Below, one piece after another: positions 24,835 to 36,755 of a DNA stretch of 64,000 bases. The stretch spans positions 496,001-560,000 of the forward strand of contig JAECYW010000017.1 in assembly GCA_023014335.1 (NCBI GenBank), read 5' to 3'. The translations under genes and the position numbers were made by a program. This DNA comes from Galerina marginata (Eukaryota > Basidiomycota > Agaricomycetes > Agaricales > Galerinaceae). Positions within the stretch are counted from its first letter, which is position 1; every line of letters begins with the position of its first letter. A model generated the notes under the pieces. The model saw nothing but the letters and a program-made list of their open reading frames with translations. It did no database searches and was not told the origin of the DNA.

Positions 24835-25919
24835 TAAAATTGAATATATGCAGGCTATTTAATTAGGAAGCAACCCCACTGAGAAGATCGACGAAATTGT
24901 AAAGCTTGTGAGAATGATTTATAAACAAAATTGGTACTGTTGGACTCGCATTTATCAGTAGATTACAGCTATACACATAAATATGGAGGGAAGGGCATAT
25001 TGAGCATTGGGGAGAGCGAAAAGAGGGAGAGAATTGAATGAAATCTATTTATAGCAATATTTCGGAGGAGCATCACTCATTGAAGGCCTTCCTATGACTT
25101 CCCCGTCACTTTTGGTGGTAAAAATTATATCATTAGGTTAGTATTAATTAGGAGATTATGAATACACATTTAAATTGGAGGGGACGAAAGAAACGAAGGC
25201 GATATACCCCCCAAAACAGACGGAGAATTTGCGAACAAATGAAATCTATTTTTATCGTGCCCGGTAATTGACGCCGAGCGTCATCCGAATGGATGGACGC
25301 GCATCCATCCCTTCCTGCACGAATTTCGGCATAAAAATAAGACTGTTAGATTTGTAGAGCTCTCTAGATTACATATATGTATTTAATATTGAAAAATTCT
25401 AATGGGAGGAGCATGCAATGCGCCAAATGATTCCCAGCAGCAAGTTCGGGGTTCCTGAATGATTGCATCAATTGCACTATTAATATATCCACCTGTTCCG
25501 AGGGAGCCAGGAACCGAAATGACGCGTGTGTCGCGTGTTTCTAAATTTATCCGGTTTTGATGGATTTGACGCGTCGTCCCGAAATAGCGCAATATCCGGA
25601 TTTGGTGTGGCAGGACTCATGGAACCCGTTGTCGGGTTCATTTTGACGCGACGTGCTGCACCTGGACGCGTAAAAACATCCCAGATGGCATCTACACCTA
25701 AATATAAGCCTATGGGCGCTTTCCCGACCCTGAGAAGCGCGTCCTACGACGAGCAGCACCCAAAACATTTTTTTTTACCTATGCCCGGGCTCCCCGAGCT
25801 CTTATAGCTCTTGTAGGGCATATGTAGGCCAAAAGGCCTTAGGCAATCTGCCGTTAAATCTGTATCAGACTGTTGGGCAGTTTCCCTAAGTTGATATATG
25901 TTACCAGCTTATACAGGTG
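24835..25919. repeat. Right terminal inverted repeat of the 5.7-kb element
   Basis: Complement of the left arm (20244 to about 21340), with several small insertions and deletions. Inward-directed TATA-like boxes lie near 25045 and 25240 on the minus strand. The inner boundary is approximate. Confidence 0.8.
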
Positions 25920-25926
25920 CTCCCTG
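25920..25926. repeat. 7-bp target duplication (CTCCCTG), right
   Basis: Partner of 20237-20243. The Helitron frame resumes in it (..CCT GTC CAT GTT..). Confidence 0.85.
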
Positions 25927-28730
25927 TCCATGTTGGAATGTCAGCCCTGTCTTATGCGGTTAAAAAGGCATATGTCCGCATACCTCAAGGTTCTGGGAAC
26001 TGTACTGAAAATCAGTCTGTTGGAGCAGTTATAGGAGCAGTTAATAGTATGATGGGTCGCCAAGAGATTTCCCATGCGCAAGTCATGAGTTATCTTGTTG
26101 GTGGGGGAGATCACTATAAGTCGGACAAATTTGTCGTTTTACATTGGGGCCTCGTCAAAAAGTATGCCGAAGCAGAGTGGGACGTATATGAACGTAGGAC
26201 CTCGGGCGACAGTGGAGATGATAGTGATCCAATGGCACTCACGTTGGGTCCAAACTCGGTTAATGCATCGAACCAACGTCTTGACTATGTCTACCGGAGC
26301 CATGATCCTCAATTTGATAATTTGTGTCTTTACGATTTCGTTTCCTTGACTCAGAAGAACCGGCTTGGTAAAGACGCTGACGGTCACGTTGAACGTCCTG
26401 GTGGTTTCATTAGTAACGATCATCCCCAATGTTATACCCATTACCTTTCTCTTCGAAGGGAACGTCATGTACCGGTGTTTTTGGGACCTGGTTTCCCAAA
26501 CCCTGATAAGTCAGATGAAAAGCGAGAAACGTGGTCGAGGGATATGTTGATACTCTTCAAACCTTGGCGAAGTTCTTTGGAGCTGAAGGATTTGGATACG
26601 AGCTGGAGCGCCGCCTTCCACGACTACCGGCCTTCACTGTCCGAAGTTCATGAACGGGTGATTAGGAATATGCATGTGCTTACGGAATGCAGTGAGGCTA
26701 GAGACAATCACCCTCGAAAAAATCGTACGCGTGTTTCTTGTGATGAGATTGACGATGAGGAAACGAAGGTTCAGGTTGATGATGTTTCGGGATCCAGTCA
26801 TATTGTCGATTTTGGTGAAGTTTACGCTTTCGATCCCTTCAATGGTGTGGAGGGCAGTGATGAGACAGCTGCCGATTTAACAGATTATAGAGACGTTATT
26901 GACGAAGATGATTCACGACTGTTGGACATGTACTTACCTGCGGACAGTAACCCGTTACCGTTAGTTGAGTCGATATCTAGTATTGCACCGTCGAAAGTAA
27001 GAGACGAAGACGTCATAGCGCTTGCCGAGCATTCCGCAATTATGACAGAGAAAAGGAAAAGGAAGCGTCGTGTTGCGGACGAGGGTGACAGTGAAGAATT
27101 TTCCGCCAATGGCAGAAAGCGTCGTCTAGGTTCACCTATCGCGGGGCGTGTAACTTTGGCGGATGGTATGCCTTCGTCTTATCAACAGTTCAGAGGCGCG
27201 CAGGTTGCGGAGTTGGTCGTTGGTGAAATGGGACTGGCGAGTAACCCGGAGCAGATGCTGGCGTTTGATCTTGTGGCCAGGCACATGGTGGTCGACGATT
27301 CGGAGCAGCTTTTAGTACATATTGCAGGAGTTGGTGGGACTGGAAAATCTCACGTGATCAAATCAATCGTCATGCTGTTTGAAAGACTTGGGCGTCGGTC
27401 TGAGTTACTTCTTGGAGCGCCTACTGGTATTGCCGCAGTTCTCATAAGGGGTCAGACGCTCCATTCCTTGATTCTTTCCTCGCCAAACAATAAATCCAGG
27501 GATCTACATATGTTGATAGACATATGGAAACCAGTCAAGTACCTCATTGTAGACGAAGTATCCATGGTTGGCGCTCGTTTTTTGAGTCAGCTTTCTAGTA
27601 GAATGCGTCAAGGTAAAGGCGACGATCTTTCAAATGCTGGTAAGCCGTTCGGTGGGGTTAACGTCATATTTATGGGAGATTTTGCCCAGTTAAAGCCACC
27701 TAAGCAGTACGCTCTCTATTCAAACGAGCTTGTTAAAAATCAGTCGTTTGCAGAGTCTAGAAATGAAAAGGGTATAAGTGCTATGAATGGTGCGTTTCTA
27801 TGGCGCCAGGTCAAGACTGTTGTGGAGTTGATCCGTAACCAGCGTCAGTCTGAAGATCCAGAGTACGCCGCTTTCCTTGCAAGGTTGCGGCTTGGTCAAT
27901 GCAATCCTCGATTTGTAGCGTCTCTGGGCGTTTCAGACTTGGACTACTTAAAAAGTCGGATGCTTGAGAACCACTCGTCCGATCCGGCGGTCATCGAAAG
28001 CTTCAAAGATGCTCCTATTATCGTCGGAAGCAAGGCCCTCCGCGACGTATTGAATGTCAAGCTTGTGAGGTATCACGCTCGGCGACATGGAGCTCAGCTG
28101 AGAGTTTACCACTCTCGTGATTATGTTGCTAAGCAATTGGTGGTCGGGCGTCCACGAGAGATGCTATGGAGTCTGTCTTCCAGTGTTAACCGTGAATCTT
28201 TTGGTCGTCTACCGCTTTTTATTGGGATGAAGGTGATGGTCACGGAAAACCTCGCATTTGATAATGGTATTGTGAACGGCTCAGAAGGTATTATATACGA
28301 TCTAAAATACGATGAAGATGATACTGGTACAAGATATGCGAAAGTGGCATATGTCACATTCTCTGGTTGCGGGGTGAGAATAGACGGTCTCCCTGAAGAT
28401 GTTGTTCCTATATTTCCTGTCGTGACGCGCATAGAACACAACCCTTTGAGAAATTCTGCGATTAAAAGTAGAGCGTTTAGCCGGAGGCAGCTTCCGTTGG
28501 TCCCTGCATATGTATATACAGACTTTAAAAGCCAAGGTCGCACTTTGGTGAGGGCAATTGTCGACTTGGCTACGGCTAGAGGGCAGGGAGTGTATGTAAT
28601 GCTTTCTAGAGTGAAATCGCTCAGCGGTCTTTTGATCCTTAGATGGTTCCCGGCTTCTAGGGTTTACCATCGCCTGCCAGAGGAGTTGAGAAGTGAGTTG
28701 GCTCGTTTGCAGTCGCTTAGCATCGTATAG
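25920..28730 (+). pseudogene. Helitron PIF1-type helicase half, copy 2
   Basis: Continuation of the Rep half at 17099-20243 after the inserted element. The frame of about 935 residues starts at the target duplication (LPVHVGMSALSYAVKKA) and carries a complete PIF1 motif set: Walker A AGVGGTGKS, Walker B YLIVDEVSMV, motif III FMGDFAQLKPP and C-terminal YVMLSRVKS. The joined protein would be roughly 1,900-1,950 residues, normal for fungal Helitron transposases. Because the reading frame on both sides is clean, the insertion is probably young. No ATG of its own is close to the start, so translation of this part alone is doubtful unless transcription starts in the element arm. Confidence 0.9.
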
Positions 28731-29126
28731 ATGCTCTGGCGTCCGCTTGGTTTACCTTTACTGGGATTTGGCTTGGGTAAGGGCAGGACAGAGAGTAAAT
28801 AATTAGATGTATAGCCTTGTTAGTCGTAGGTCCATGTATCTCTTTAAATGCTAATGTTAAATGTTGCGAACAATGATGCTATCGACTTTCAGGACCATGG
28901 AACTTAGATCAGTTGCACGATAGGTGACCCCTAGTAGCGAAGACGGTGCGTGTATTTAGGAATTTGTATGAAGCAACATCCCCTGACTCTCGAAGTTATT
29001 CGGCCGCTATACAGAAATTCTAGTCTGTGGCAGGAGGAAATGTAATAAATAGGAAATCAGTAATATAATTTAAATGAAAGGAGGAGGCAAGCGATTGTTT
29101 TTTTAATGTGCTGCTACTTTGATTTT
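28731..29126. other. Intergenic, no gene seen
   Basis: Same sequence as 5594-5989. No convincing Helitron terminus was found. Confidence 0.5.
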
Positions 29127-30275
29127 TTACGGGATTAGGGGCGTCTCGGAAAGAGGTCTCTCTGGAGTCTCGTAAGTAACACACCAGAATAGTGGAAGTT
29201 GTCCGTGGACTTCAGTTACTGTCGCCGCGTATCGGTCTACAGTCTCCTCTGCCATGCTGAACGTTCTTAACCATCCGTCACTACATACCGCTTTCTTCCA
29301 GACAACGGTACCAAACACAAGGTCTGTTAAAGTGTATCTGTCATCTCCGGCACGGGTGATGTTGACGCGTTGTAGCTCTAGCGCATCTTTAAGGGGGAAG
29401 CTGAATACGGGTTCTAATAGGGACCATTCGTTGATACTGAACCTGCGAAGAATCTTGAATAACGATGGAGATGACGCCAGCACGGCAGACTGCCTCCTGT
29501 CAAAGAATGTTAGCAAGTTTCGTTGATGCTTCAATTAGTCTATCCTCACCAGTGCATTCGCTGTAGGCGTTTGGATGACTAGTTCCCGTATGGATGGGAA
29601 TGACGATCCGATAAGTGTTAGCGCCTTGCCTATTTTCTTGCCGACACTGAAATCGAGGGTGACAAATAGCTCGCGCAGTACTGTGTTTCTGGGAGAGCAG
29701 CCAGTGGCGGCTGATATCAGATAATTCAAGTCGTCCATATCCATGAGTAGCGAAATGCGTATACGCGTCACGCTCCGGTTGGCCGCAATTAGTGTTAATT
29801 TGATGTCGCCATTCAAGCTTAGAACTCGAAGATGGGACAGAGTTTTTGGGGCCGTCGTTGAAGACGGTGCGCCAGTTACACGGAACCGATCCATCAGATG
29901 CATAAGCAATCGGGAATGGTCCGACGAGACAGCGAGCGTCAAGCTCTGCAGGAAGTCCATCTTCTGGAGGGCGGCGCAAAGTATCCAGTATGTCAGGTAA
30001 ACCTCTGCGTTCGACTTGGTGCTGTACTGCAGACTTCTGGTGTATTTGCCATAACTTTCCGAGGACTCCACCACCGTCTTGAAGAATTTGCGTGCTCGAA
30101 CATATTTTAGTGATATATGCCGATACAATATCCTGGCGGTGATGTCATGCATTAGCCAAGATACGCGTATTAGCGACAACTTATCCGTATCCGGGAGATA
30201 TTCTGCTATTCCATTAAGCAGTTCTGGGGCCATCGCAGCCAGAGATGCTCTGGGTCTGAAAACCGATGTTATCAA
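29127..30275 (-). pseudogene. F-box protein, copy 2 (frameshifted)
   Basis: Same gene as 5990-7137, with exons 30275-29550 and about 29496-29127. One extra C near 29490 (copy 1: GCAGATGCC; copy 2: GCAGACTGCC) lies a few bases inside exon 2. With the same 53-nt intron the frame shifts after NALEAV, and the C-terminal residues (ASSPSLFKILRRF onward) are lost. The F-box itself (N-terminal part of exon 1) is unaffected. Either this copy is a new pseudogene or the base is a sequencing error. Confidence 0.7.
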
Positions 30276-31336
30276 GGGAAGTCGCGTACAGTGAATTACT
30301 TACGATGCTTCCATGGCATATGTGAATGGTGTGGACTGTAGGACCTGAATGAAATCTGCAATCCCATTTAAACGCAATGGTTGACTCAAGCGACTATGGT
30401 TTTTTGCTGTCTTACGATTTAGGGTAGCGCTTCATCCAGAGGTATTGTCGGGGTTATTTACCGATATCCGATGTCGGATGTATGTCTTACGGTTGTTGTT
30501 GGCTGTTAATTGACTCTGTATTTGACGTACAAATAACACTACACATGTCATTATGACACGTTGCGTCACCGTTTGTCTGCTTTGTATGTCTTCGAGCTTC
30601 TAAGTGCGAAATGTTACTATAGTGACTGCTGCGATATTTTTTTGTTGTTTAGGCCTTTGTTAAGGTGTGTGTTTATTTGCTTAATACTTACTTGAAGATC
30701 TTTCCTTGTGTCTTTCTTACACGACATGTAGTCTCGATATTCGCTCGAAATATGCCATGGTTTAGAGCTGGGTGGTGGCTGGGTATATAAGGAGTCCCGA
30801 ATTTCTTCCAGCAGATCGACATCTTCATCACTGCAATGCCTGTCGAGATGGGCAGATATTCTGAACGGTATCTCATTGAACAACAACGCAGGTCGTCAAA
30901 CTTGACGACTTTTCAGGTTTACCCGTTCCCATCAAGGCTCTTGGAAGTCGCATAGTAAGTCCTTTTACATGACTGTATGATATTGACCCTCATTATCAAC
31001 AGTCCACTCGATTTCCGTGGATGTCTTCTGGCACCTGAGTTGCTCTCCACGCACTCTCGGAGTCACACGTTCCAAATGCCTGTATGCTTTCATGGATACG
31101 GTTTGCTGCCTGTCACGACCAGGGGGGGGGGTGTTCTCTTGGTATGTGGTGCGGATTCGGATGACCATTGCGGTTTCTTCAGTAAGTGTCCTGTCGCATC
31201 CGTTGTTCTTTTTCTGAATATCTTTATGCTGGTTAAGTTGATGTTGACAAACTTCTTTACGAAAATTTAAATGTCAAGTGCGTTCAGTACGGTTTGAGAT
31301 TAGGTGCGTCGTATAAATTTTATTCGTTTTGTATAG
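30276..31336. other. Mostly non-coding; copy of 7138-8198
   Basis: Identical to the copy 1 interval; the same weak exon-like minus-strand frames are present (30886-30617, 31168-30965). Confidence 0.3.
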
Positions 31337-32080
31337 TTGCTCATCGATGTTCAAGATGGATTTTCGTCATCTTCTGCAGGGTTGTCGACGCCTGACTCTG
31401 CTCCCTTAACCGATTTCCTTAGTGAACCGCTCAGAGAGTCCGATGGGCAAATAACTTTGTCCGGCATCCTCGAGTACCCTCCGACCGCTGACGGTGCCTC
31501 TATTGGCAGAGCGTCTCTCAATAGTTCGATGCTGTCCGTCGCATCGAATGCCGGTTCTGATGGCTCCATCGCGCCCTTTATATCGAGCTCAAGTTCTGAT
31601 GACTATATGCCATCTCTTGTGTCGAATTCGGATTCAGACGAATCCATGCCGTCCCTTGCGCCGAACTCGGATTCGGACGATTCTATGCCGTCGCTTGAAT
31701 CGGTCTCAGATTCTGATGATTCTATTCCTTCTGTCGCGTTGATCTCTGACTCCGATGATGATTACCTTCCCAGCGACTCTACCGATGATCCGAAGGCTGA
31801 TATGGCGTCGGATGGTTCTTCTAAATCGAGCCATAGTTCGATGGAAGATTTGCTACTCAGTGACGGTGCAGTCAACGAGGTGCTTGATTCCACCAAGTAC
31901 CTCTTGACTGAAAAGATAGTGGGTGGATGGACCTGTTTGGATGGTAACGAAAATTTCGACATCGATGGCCCAAGGCGGTATGCTTCGCGCGAGGCATCAA
32001 CGACTCAGACTTCCGAGAACTTGTGCGAATCCGATGCTGAAACGGGTGCGTTTATCGAGTCCTTTGAGTTCGATTTCTGA
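31337..32080 (+). CDS. Ser/Asp-rich acidic protein exon, copy 2
   Basis: Identical in translation to 8199-8942: 247 codons opening after a TATAG acceptor-like site, with repeated NSDSDDSMPSL-like units near residues 90-150. No family recognised. Confidence 0.45.
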   Translation: MLIDVQDGFSSSSAGLSTPDSAPLTDFLSEPLRESDGQITLSGILEYPPTADGASIGRASLNSSMLSVASNAGSDGSIAPFISSSSSDDYMPSLVSNSDSDESMPSLAPNSDSDDSMPSLESVSDSDDSIPSVALISDSDDDYLPSDSTDDPKADMASDGSSKSSHSSMEDLLLSDGAVNEVLDSTKYLLTEKIVGGWTCLDGNENFDIDGPRRYASREASTTQTSENLCESDAETGAFIESFEFDF

Positions 32081-32613
32081 TGTTCTTTGCGTTTACTCTC
32101 TTTTCAGGTCTTTTCGACGGGAATGTTTATCCTCTCCTAGCTAGACCTGCTTCTCAGGATGTCAGTTCATCTCATACCTTGACCGAATTCGACTCTTTAG
32201 CTGGGCTAAGGGGACGAAGGAAGGTTCGTCGGGTAGACGGTGAGTTGGTTTATATTGTTTTTTTTTTTTTTTTTTTTCGATACTCTTCTCATCGTCCCGT
32301 TGTTTTTTATAGATATATGTGACGAGTCATCTTATCCTCTTCTCGTTAGGCCTGATGGGTTGTGTTCTATTACCTCCTGTGTCGACACCGCCACACACAA
32401 CTTCCGCGATGATCTATTCCTTTCCCAGATTCTCACTGATTCGTACAAGCGTGACATCATATACTAAACTTTTGGCTGTTGTCCGTGTAGGCATAAATTT
32501 TGTTTTATTTTTGATTTTATCATAACGGTGTCCTGTTTTTATTTGATCCCATCAGGACACAGTGGTGGGTTTTGTAGGATCCAGGACAAAAAAATTGATT
32601 ACATGTACTACTT
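32081..32613. other. Spacer with T20 tract
   Basis: Copy of 8943-9475; no gene seen. Confidence 0.4.
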
Positions 32614-34540
32614 TTATTCGTCTACATCAATCACAATGTTAAGCGACCAAGCTCTTTCTTCGTACGCCCTCAAAAATGCGTGTCCTTTCGCGGTTTCCTC
32701 TCTGATGACCACTTTTATCGGCGGATTCATTACTTCATCAGAAACCAGAAGTATAGAAAGCGCCTTGGCACGACTTATCGCAACATTGAGGCGTCTTCTG
32801 TCAAGGATGAATTCTATATCTGATGAATATGCCTGGAGAGCTGAGAATAGGCATATCACATAATCTGCCTCAGAGCCTATGCATAATCGAATTTAGAGAG
32901 TCGAAATGGAATATAGGGATAAATACCTGCCTTGCAAGCGTTCGATAGTGTCGATCGTAAGGTTAGATCTGGTGGATTGGATCGTCTTCCTTGTGTGCTG
33001 GGGTTTCTTGTCGAAATGCTGTCCTTGAGAGATATCCGTGTCCAGCTTTGATAGCGCTACCTTGACTGCCTGACGCTGTATACGGTGAGGTGCAGCAACA
33101 AAGATACTATCATTTGGACAGCAAGTTCGTAGATAGTGTACCAGTGCGGCTGCTACCAGGGCTTCTGAATTCACCTTAGACTCGTAGGTGATGTCCGAAG
33201 CTAACAAGGAATGATGAGAAATCTTGATAAGAGTGAGCGATATGGCTGGTCCGTCTGACACGTCTTTCGTAGTGGATATGGTATTGTTCATGTTGAACGG
33301 GACTTTGGGGGCTGTGAGAGTTTCTTGTGGGTGTTTGTGCCTGACCTTCATGATTGCTGAGAGAAACGCTTCCACTGTTGCAAATACATTCTTGTCAAAA
33401 TCAGTCGGCTGGGGCATAGCTGATATCTTTTCCAGTGTTAGTGACATCGCTTGATCTTCCTTCTTCTGGGATTTGAAGTGTTGTGAGTAGATGGTCGATA
33501 TAAAGTTGCATAGCCCTGTATTCATGCTACGCAAGTCGCTCCAATCAGATATTATCATGCATCCTTTGAGGGTTGTGCCTACTCACCGGAAATTTTCGAC
33601 AAGCTGGATGACGTGGCTCAAGTGACTTGGACTTTCCTTCAACGAGGCCGATGTATGCGTTGCCCTCCGTATCATAGCACAATCTAGCAGGGATCCAAAT
33701 ATCGGTATTGACTCAATTTGTTGATATTTCGCCGAGAGGATCGGAGCCAGTTGTTCTGAGTCCCCGGTAATTATCACCCGTCCCTTTTGAGAAAGATAGC
33801 GAAATATGATGGACATCGTTCCGAAGACAATTTGGCTTGCCTCGTCCACGACCAGACAGTCGATCGCAAGTGACAGCCTTTGTGCTAGATTTGAAAGCTG
33901 CAATGTATGTTTTGTTTGTCGACTTGTAACAATTTCTTCAACAACGCACCTGGTATAGTGTTCCAAAGATGATGCGGCTCGCTGGACCTTGTCGCTGTGC
34001 TAGGGTATGATATTTGCCGTTCGTGACGAGCTCTATTTCTATATGATCCATCCAATCACGCGAAAACGAATCTACGTCACGATATGCATTTATCAACCTG
34101 ACTAGTTTCCCGTGGCAGACGCTGACGGCCGCGTGAGTGATTGAGGTGATAAATATGATTTTGTCGGCTGGTCCGTGGTGATAGATTTCAATTTCGAGGA
34201 GGCGAAGGATTGACAATGCGATGGTGTGGGTTTTACCTGCACCTGTGTCGCCATGTCAAAGGTAAGTCTTTACAATGTAGGAAACATTATATTGACGCTC
34301 GTACCAGGAGGACCCCATACCACAGTTAATCTTTTTGACAATATGTGTAGGGCCGCTTGCTGTTGGGATGGTTTCAACAACAGAAACGTGGCCGTCTGAT
34401 TTCCAAGTTCACATAGTTCCCTGACCCGTTTTTGTATGTTATTCGCGCTCTCGATGAAACGCGAGGCGAGGGGAATGTCCTCGAAGGTGCTGGGTTGTAA
34501 TGCGAGTTGGAGGAATGGTATGTTGCGATGCACCGCCTCC
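32614..34540 (-). pseudogene. Nuclease-helicase gene, part 3: SF1B helicase core
   Basis: This is the C-terminal third of the gene whose other parts are at 35501-36735 and 56267-58097. Motifs in order: LKPSQQQAA; Walker A GPPGAGKT, created by splicing across a GTACGA..ACAG intron; ITSITHAAV; DEASQ; ITGDSEQLAPIL; and NVAISRAKAL near the C terminus. This is the Upf1/Dna2-type SF1B helicase pattern. Its 5' edge (VHRN, codons beginning at about 34533) joins the upstream part (RYGEA) in frame if the foldback element and one copy of CCGCCTCC are removed. Minus-strand transcription would now run through two inserts, so the gene is presumably dead in this haplotype. Confidence 0.85.
34533..34540. repeat. 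8-bp target duplication of foldback element, left
   Basis: CCGCCTCC, repeated at 35501-35508. Confidence 0.85.
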
Positions 34541-35500
34541 ACTAGTAGCTACCACTCTGTGTGATATAACATAGGCAAGTGCCTGCACAGGCATTTATTT
34601 CCAGCCCACCTTTTCAAAGATATGAAATACTATGGCAAACCCATTGACATAGACCTGTGTTATTGTCCCAGGCTATGTTTTTGCCTGCCAGGCTTTATTT
34701 CATTGCCCTCCTAGGACGATGTTTTTGCCATGTTTTTGATTCCCAAGGCCTGTGTTTATGCTGTGTTTTTGCTTGCTAGGCCGATATTTCATTGTTGCCT
34801 AACACTGTGTCATTTCTATGTCTTTCCCTGCTAGGCTGATATTTCTTTGCTTGCCTAGGGCAATGTTTTTGATATTTAACTGCTTGCCAGTATCTTATTT
34901 CATTGCCTGCCTGGTGAATATTTATTTTTCCTGTGAGATATGATTATGTAATGTTTTGATGGCTCATAAAATTGCCTTTCCCATGCTCTCACACTTGTTT
35001 CCTCATCAAATTATGGCCTCAAATTGAAACATTTCATAGGATCAAAGGTCACACCCCTGCCAGCATGTGCCTCAAATATCGCATCAAAATAACATAGATA
35101 TCTCACATAATCAACCAAATATGCTTACCTAGAGATGTGACATAGAATTAACAGGCAAGTAAAACATCGTCAAAACATTGCCCTAGGCAAGCAAAGAAAT
35201 ACCAGCCTAGCAGGGAAAGACATAGAAATGACACAGTATTAGGCAACAATGAAATATCAGCCTAGCAAGCAAAAACACAGCATAAACACAGGCCTTGGGA
35301 ATCAAAAACATGGCAAAAACATCGCCCTAGGAGGGCAATGAAATAAAGCCTGGCAGGCAAAAACATAGCCTGGGACAATAACACAGGTCTATGTCAATGG
35401 GTTTGCCATAGTATTTCATATCTTTGAAAAGGTGGGCTGGAAATAAATGCCTGTGCAGGCACTTGCCTATGTTATATCACACAAGTGGTAGCTACCACTC
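34541..35500. mobile_element. 960-bp foldback/MITE-like element, copy 2
   Basis: Same element as 11403-12362, differing by one base (35081). Inverted arms are about 325 bp each, the core is AT-rich, and there is no coding capacity. The 8-bp duplication fits hAT-like insertion, and the long arms would also fit a Mutator-like origin. It interrupts the SF1 helicase gene between the codons for RYGEA and VHRN. Confidence 0.9.
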
Positions 35501-35508
35501 CCGCCTCC
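35501..35508. repeat. 8-bp target duplication of foldback element, right
   Basis: CCGCCTCC, partner of 34533-34540. Confidence 0.85.
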
Positions 35509-36735
35509 CCGTAGCGCTCTGCCTCTCTGGCGGTTTCCCATCTAAGATCTAGCTCGAATAAAGCTGATAGTGTTTTCGGTGTGTTGAAGTCGACGAGGCG
35601 TGGAGATATGCGATACCTGGCACCAATTTCAAGTATCTTTGCCGATCCACATGTGGTGATTACCACTGTTGCTTTCTGTTTACCGGGATCGACATAGATA
35701 TTGACGATCTGCGCGATAAGGAGCCCTTCTTTGATTCTAATATCCTGCCAATCCCACTTCAGAAGACTTGTTCCTGTCAAAGGGAAAACTAAACCGGAGA
35801 AGGCGACGTCGTCAAAAAGCGCTTCTATAGGTCCGGTGCTACGGTCGTCTGGCTCGTTTCGGACTAGTAGATGGTCGAAAAGTGGGATGTTGGAAATTGG
35901 GGCTGATGAGTCGATTGTTCCCGATATCAGTTGGAACCTGTGCTCTGAATAGTTTTGTTTCTTGGTCATCATCATGTACTCGATGACCGGACATTGTAGG
36001 TAGCCGTCCGTTCGGGATTGCCATAATTTGTTTAGTTTAGCCAATACTTCAAGCTGGATGCAAACTGAGCTCAGAGGTGGTAATTTGCGTATGAGAGTTA
36101 AACTTGCCTGTTGCATGCAAAAGAGTTTTCGTATACAAGGTTCTTTACATATCGATGTGAGGCGCGACGGAAGCGGTAATGGTCGACCTTCATTCATTAG
36201 TAGTGGCATGTCGTCGGAGTCTGCAGCGAGCTTCTTTCAAAAACTGGTAAGAACCATATACACAAGTTGGTTCCGATGTTCAAGGAGGTCTTGTAGTCTC
36301 GAGTCTTGGTTTGAGTTGAAGAGGTTGATGATTTCTTCCTCGTTTGTGCTGATACCAGTGCCTGGCAAGAGGACTGATGCACACTGCGGGAGGTCCCAAT
36401 ATCCTGGTACCGGTAATGCAAGTTGACGTTCGATTTCAGACTTTACCACTACCACTTGAGATAGCTGTCCGATCTCTCTTCTGGGCCTATGACGTTCGCT
36501 TTGAATTTGATCAAGTTCTTCAATTACCCTTCTGCGAAGCATTTCATCTGTACCCTCGTCGGAGAGTCCAAGGCGTTTCAGGAACGCGCGGCGTTCGGAG
36601 TTGGTCCCTGTTCGGATGAAGTTCAAGAGTGACCCTGACAGTATGGGCGGCTGGTACGAAGATTGTAAAATGGATGTTCCTTGTGACAATACGTCGACGC
36701 ACGTCTGTACTTTGCTGTTTTCTGCTGGGGAAGTA
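35501..36735 (-). pseudogene. Nuclease-helicase gene, part 2: linker/pre-helicase region
   Basis: Minus-strand exons 36735 to about 36255 and about 36230 to 35501. The first continues the frame of the N-terminal part: ..KAALT at 56268 joins SPAENSKVQTCVDV here once the Plavaka element and one TA are removed. The second contains segments such as LLKWDWQDIRIKEGLLIAQIV and RYRISPRLVDFNTPKTL, which immediately precede the helicase Q-motif in part 3. In related proteins this region is a beta-rich 1B-like domain; that is inference. It is bounded on one side by the Plavaka transposon and on the other by the foldback element. Confidence 0.75.
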
Positions 36736-36755
36736 CATCAGGAAAAACACTTTTG
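36736..36755. repeat. Plavaka left terminal inverted repeat
   Basis: CATCAGGAAAAACACTTTTG, a perfect inverted match of 56247-56266. Similarity continues a few bases further (GGCCTAGGT against CCCCAGGT). Confidence 0.9.

Larger units (their letters stand above)
20244..25919. mobile_element. 5.7-kb non-coding element with ~1.1-kb inverted repeats
   Basis: A 5,676-bp insertion in the Helitron gene. The ends (CAGCC.. and ..AGGTG) are weakly matched, but from about 10 bp inward the two arms align over about 1.1 kb. The 7-bp CTCCCTG target duplication and the restored reading frame define the borders. The core (about 21340-24830) is GC-rich with CT/GA-rich runs, six or more perfect hairpins and occasional splice-like signals. 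I see no transposase, so it is probably non-autonomous. A 6-8-bp duplication with very long arms would fit MULE-, Dada-, P- or hAT-like elements; I cannot choose. Confidence 0.85.
23138..35500. repeat. 12.36-kb segmental duplication, copy 2
   Basis: Second copy of the block at 1-12362. It starts inside the core of the 5.7-kb element and ends exactly at the last base of the foldback element. Here, unlike in copy 1, both flanking inserts sit in their original context: the TIR element is complete with its target duplications, and the foldback element is flanked by an 8-bp duplication inside an otherwise continuous gene. Copy 2 is therefore probably the parent arrangement. Confidence 0.95.
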
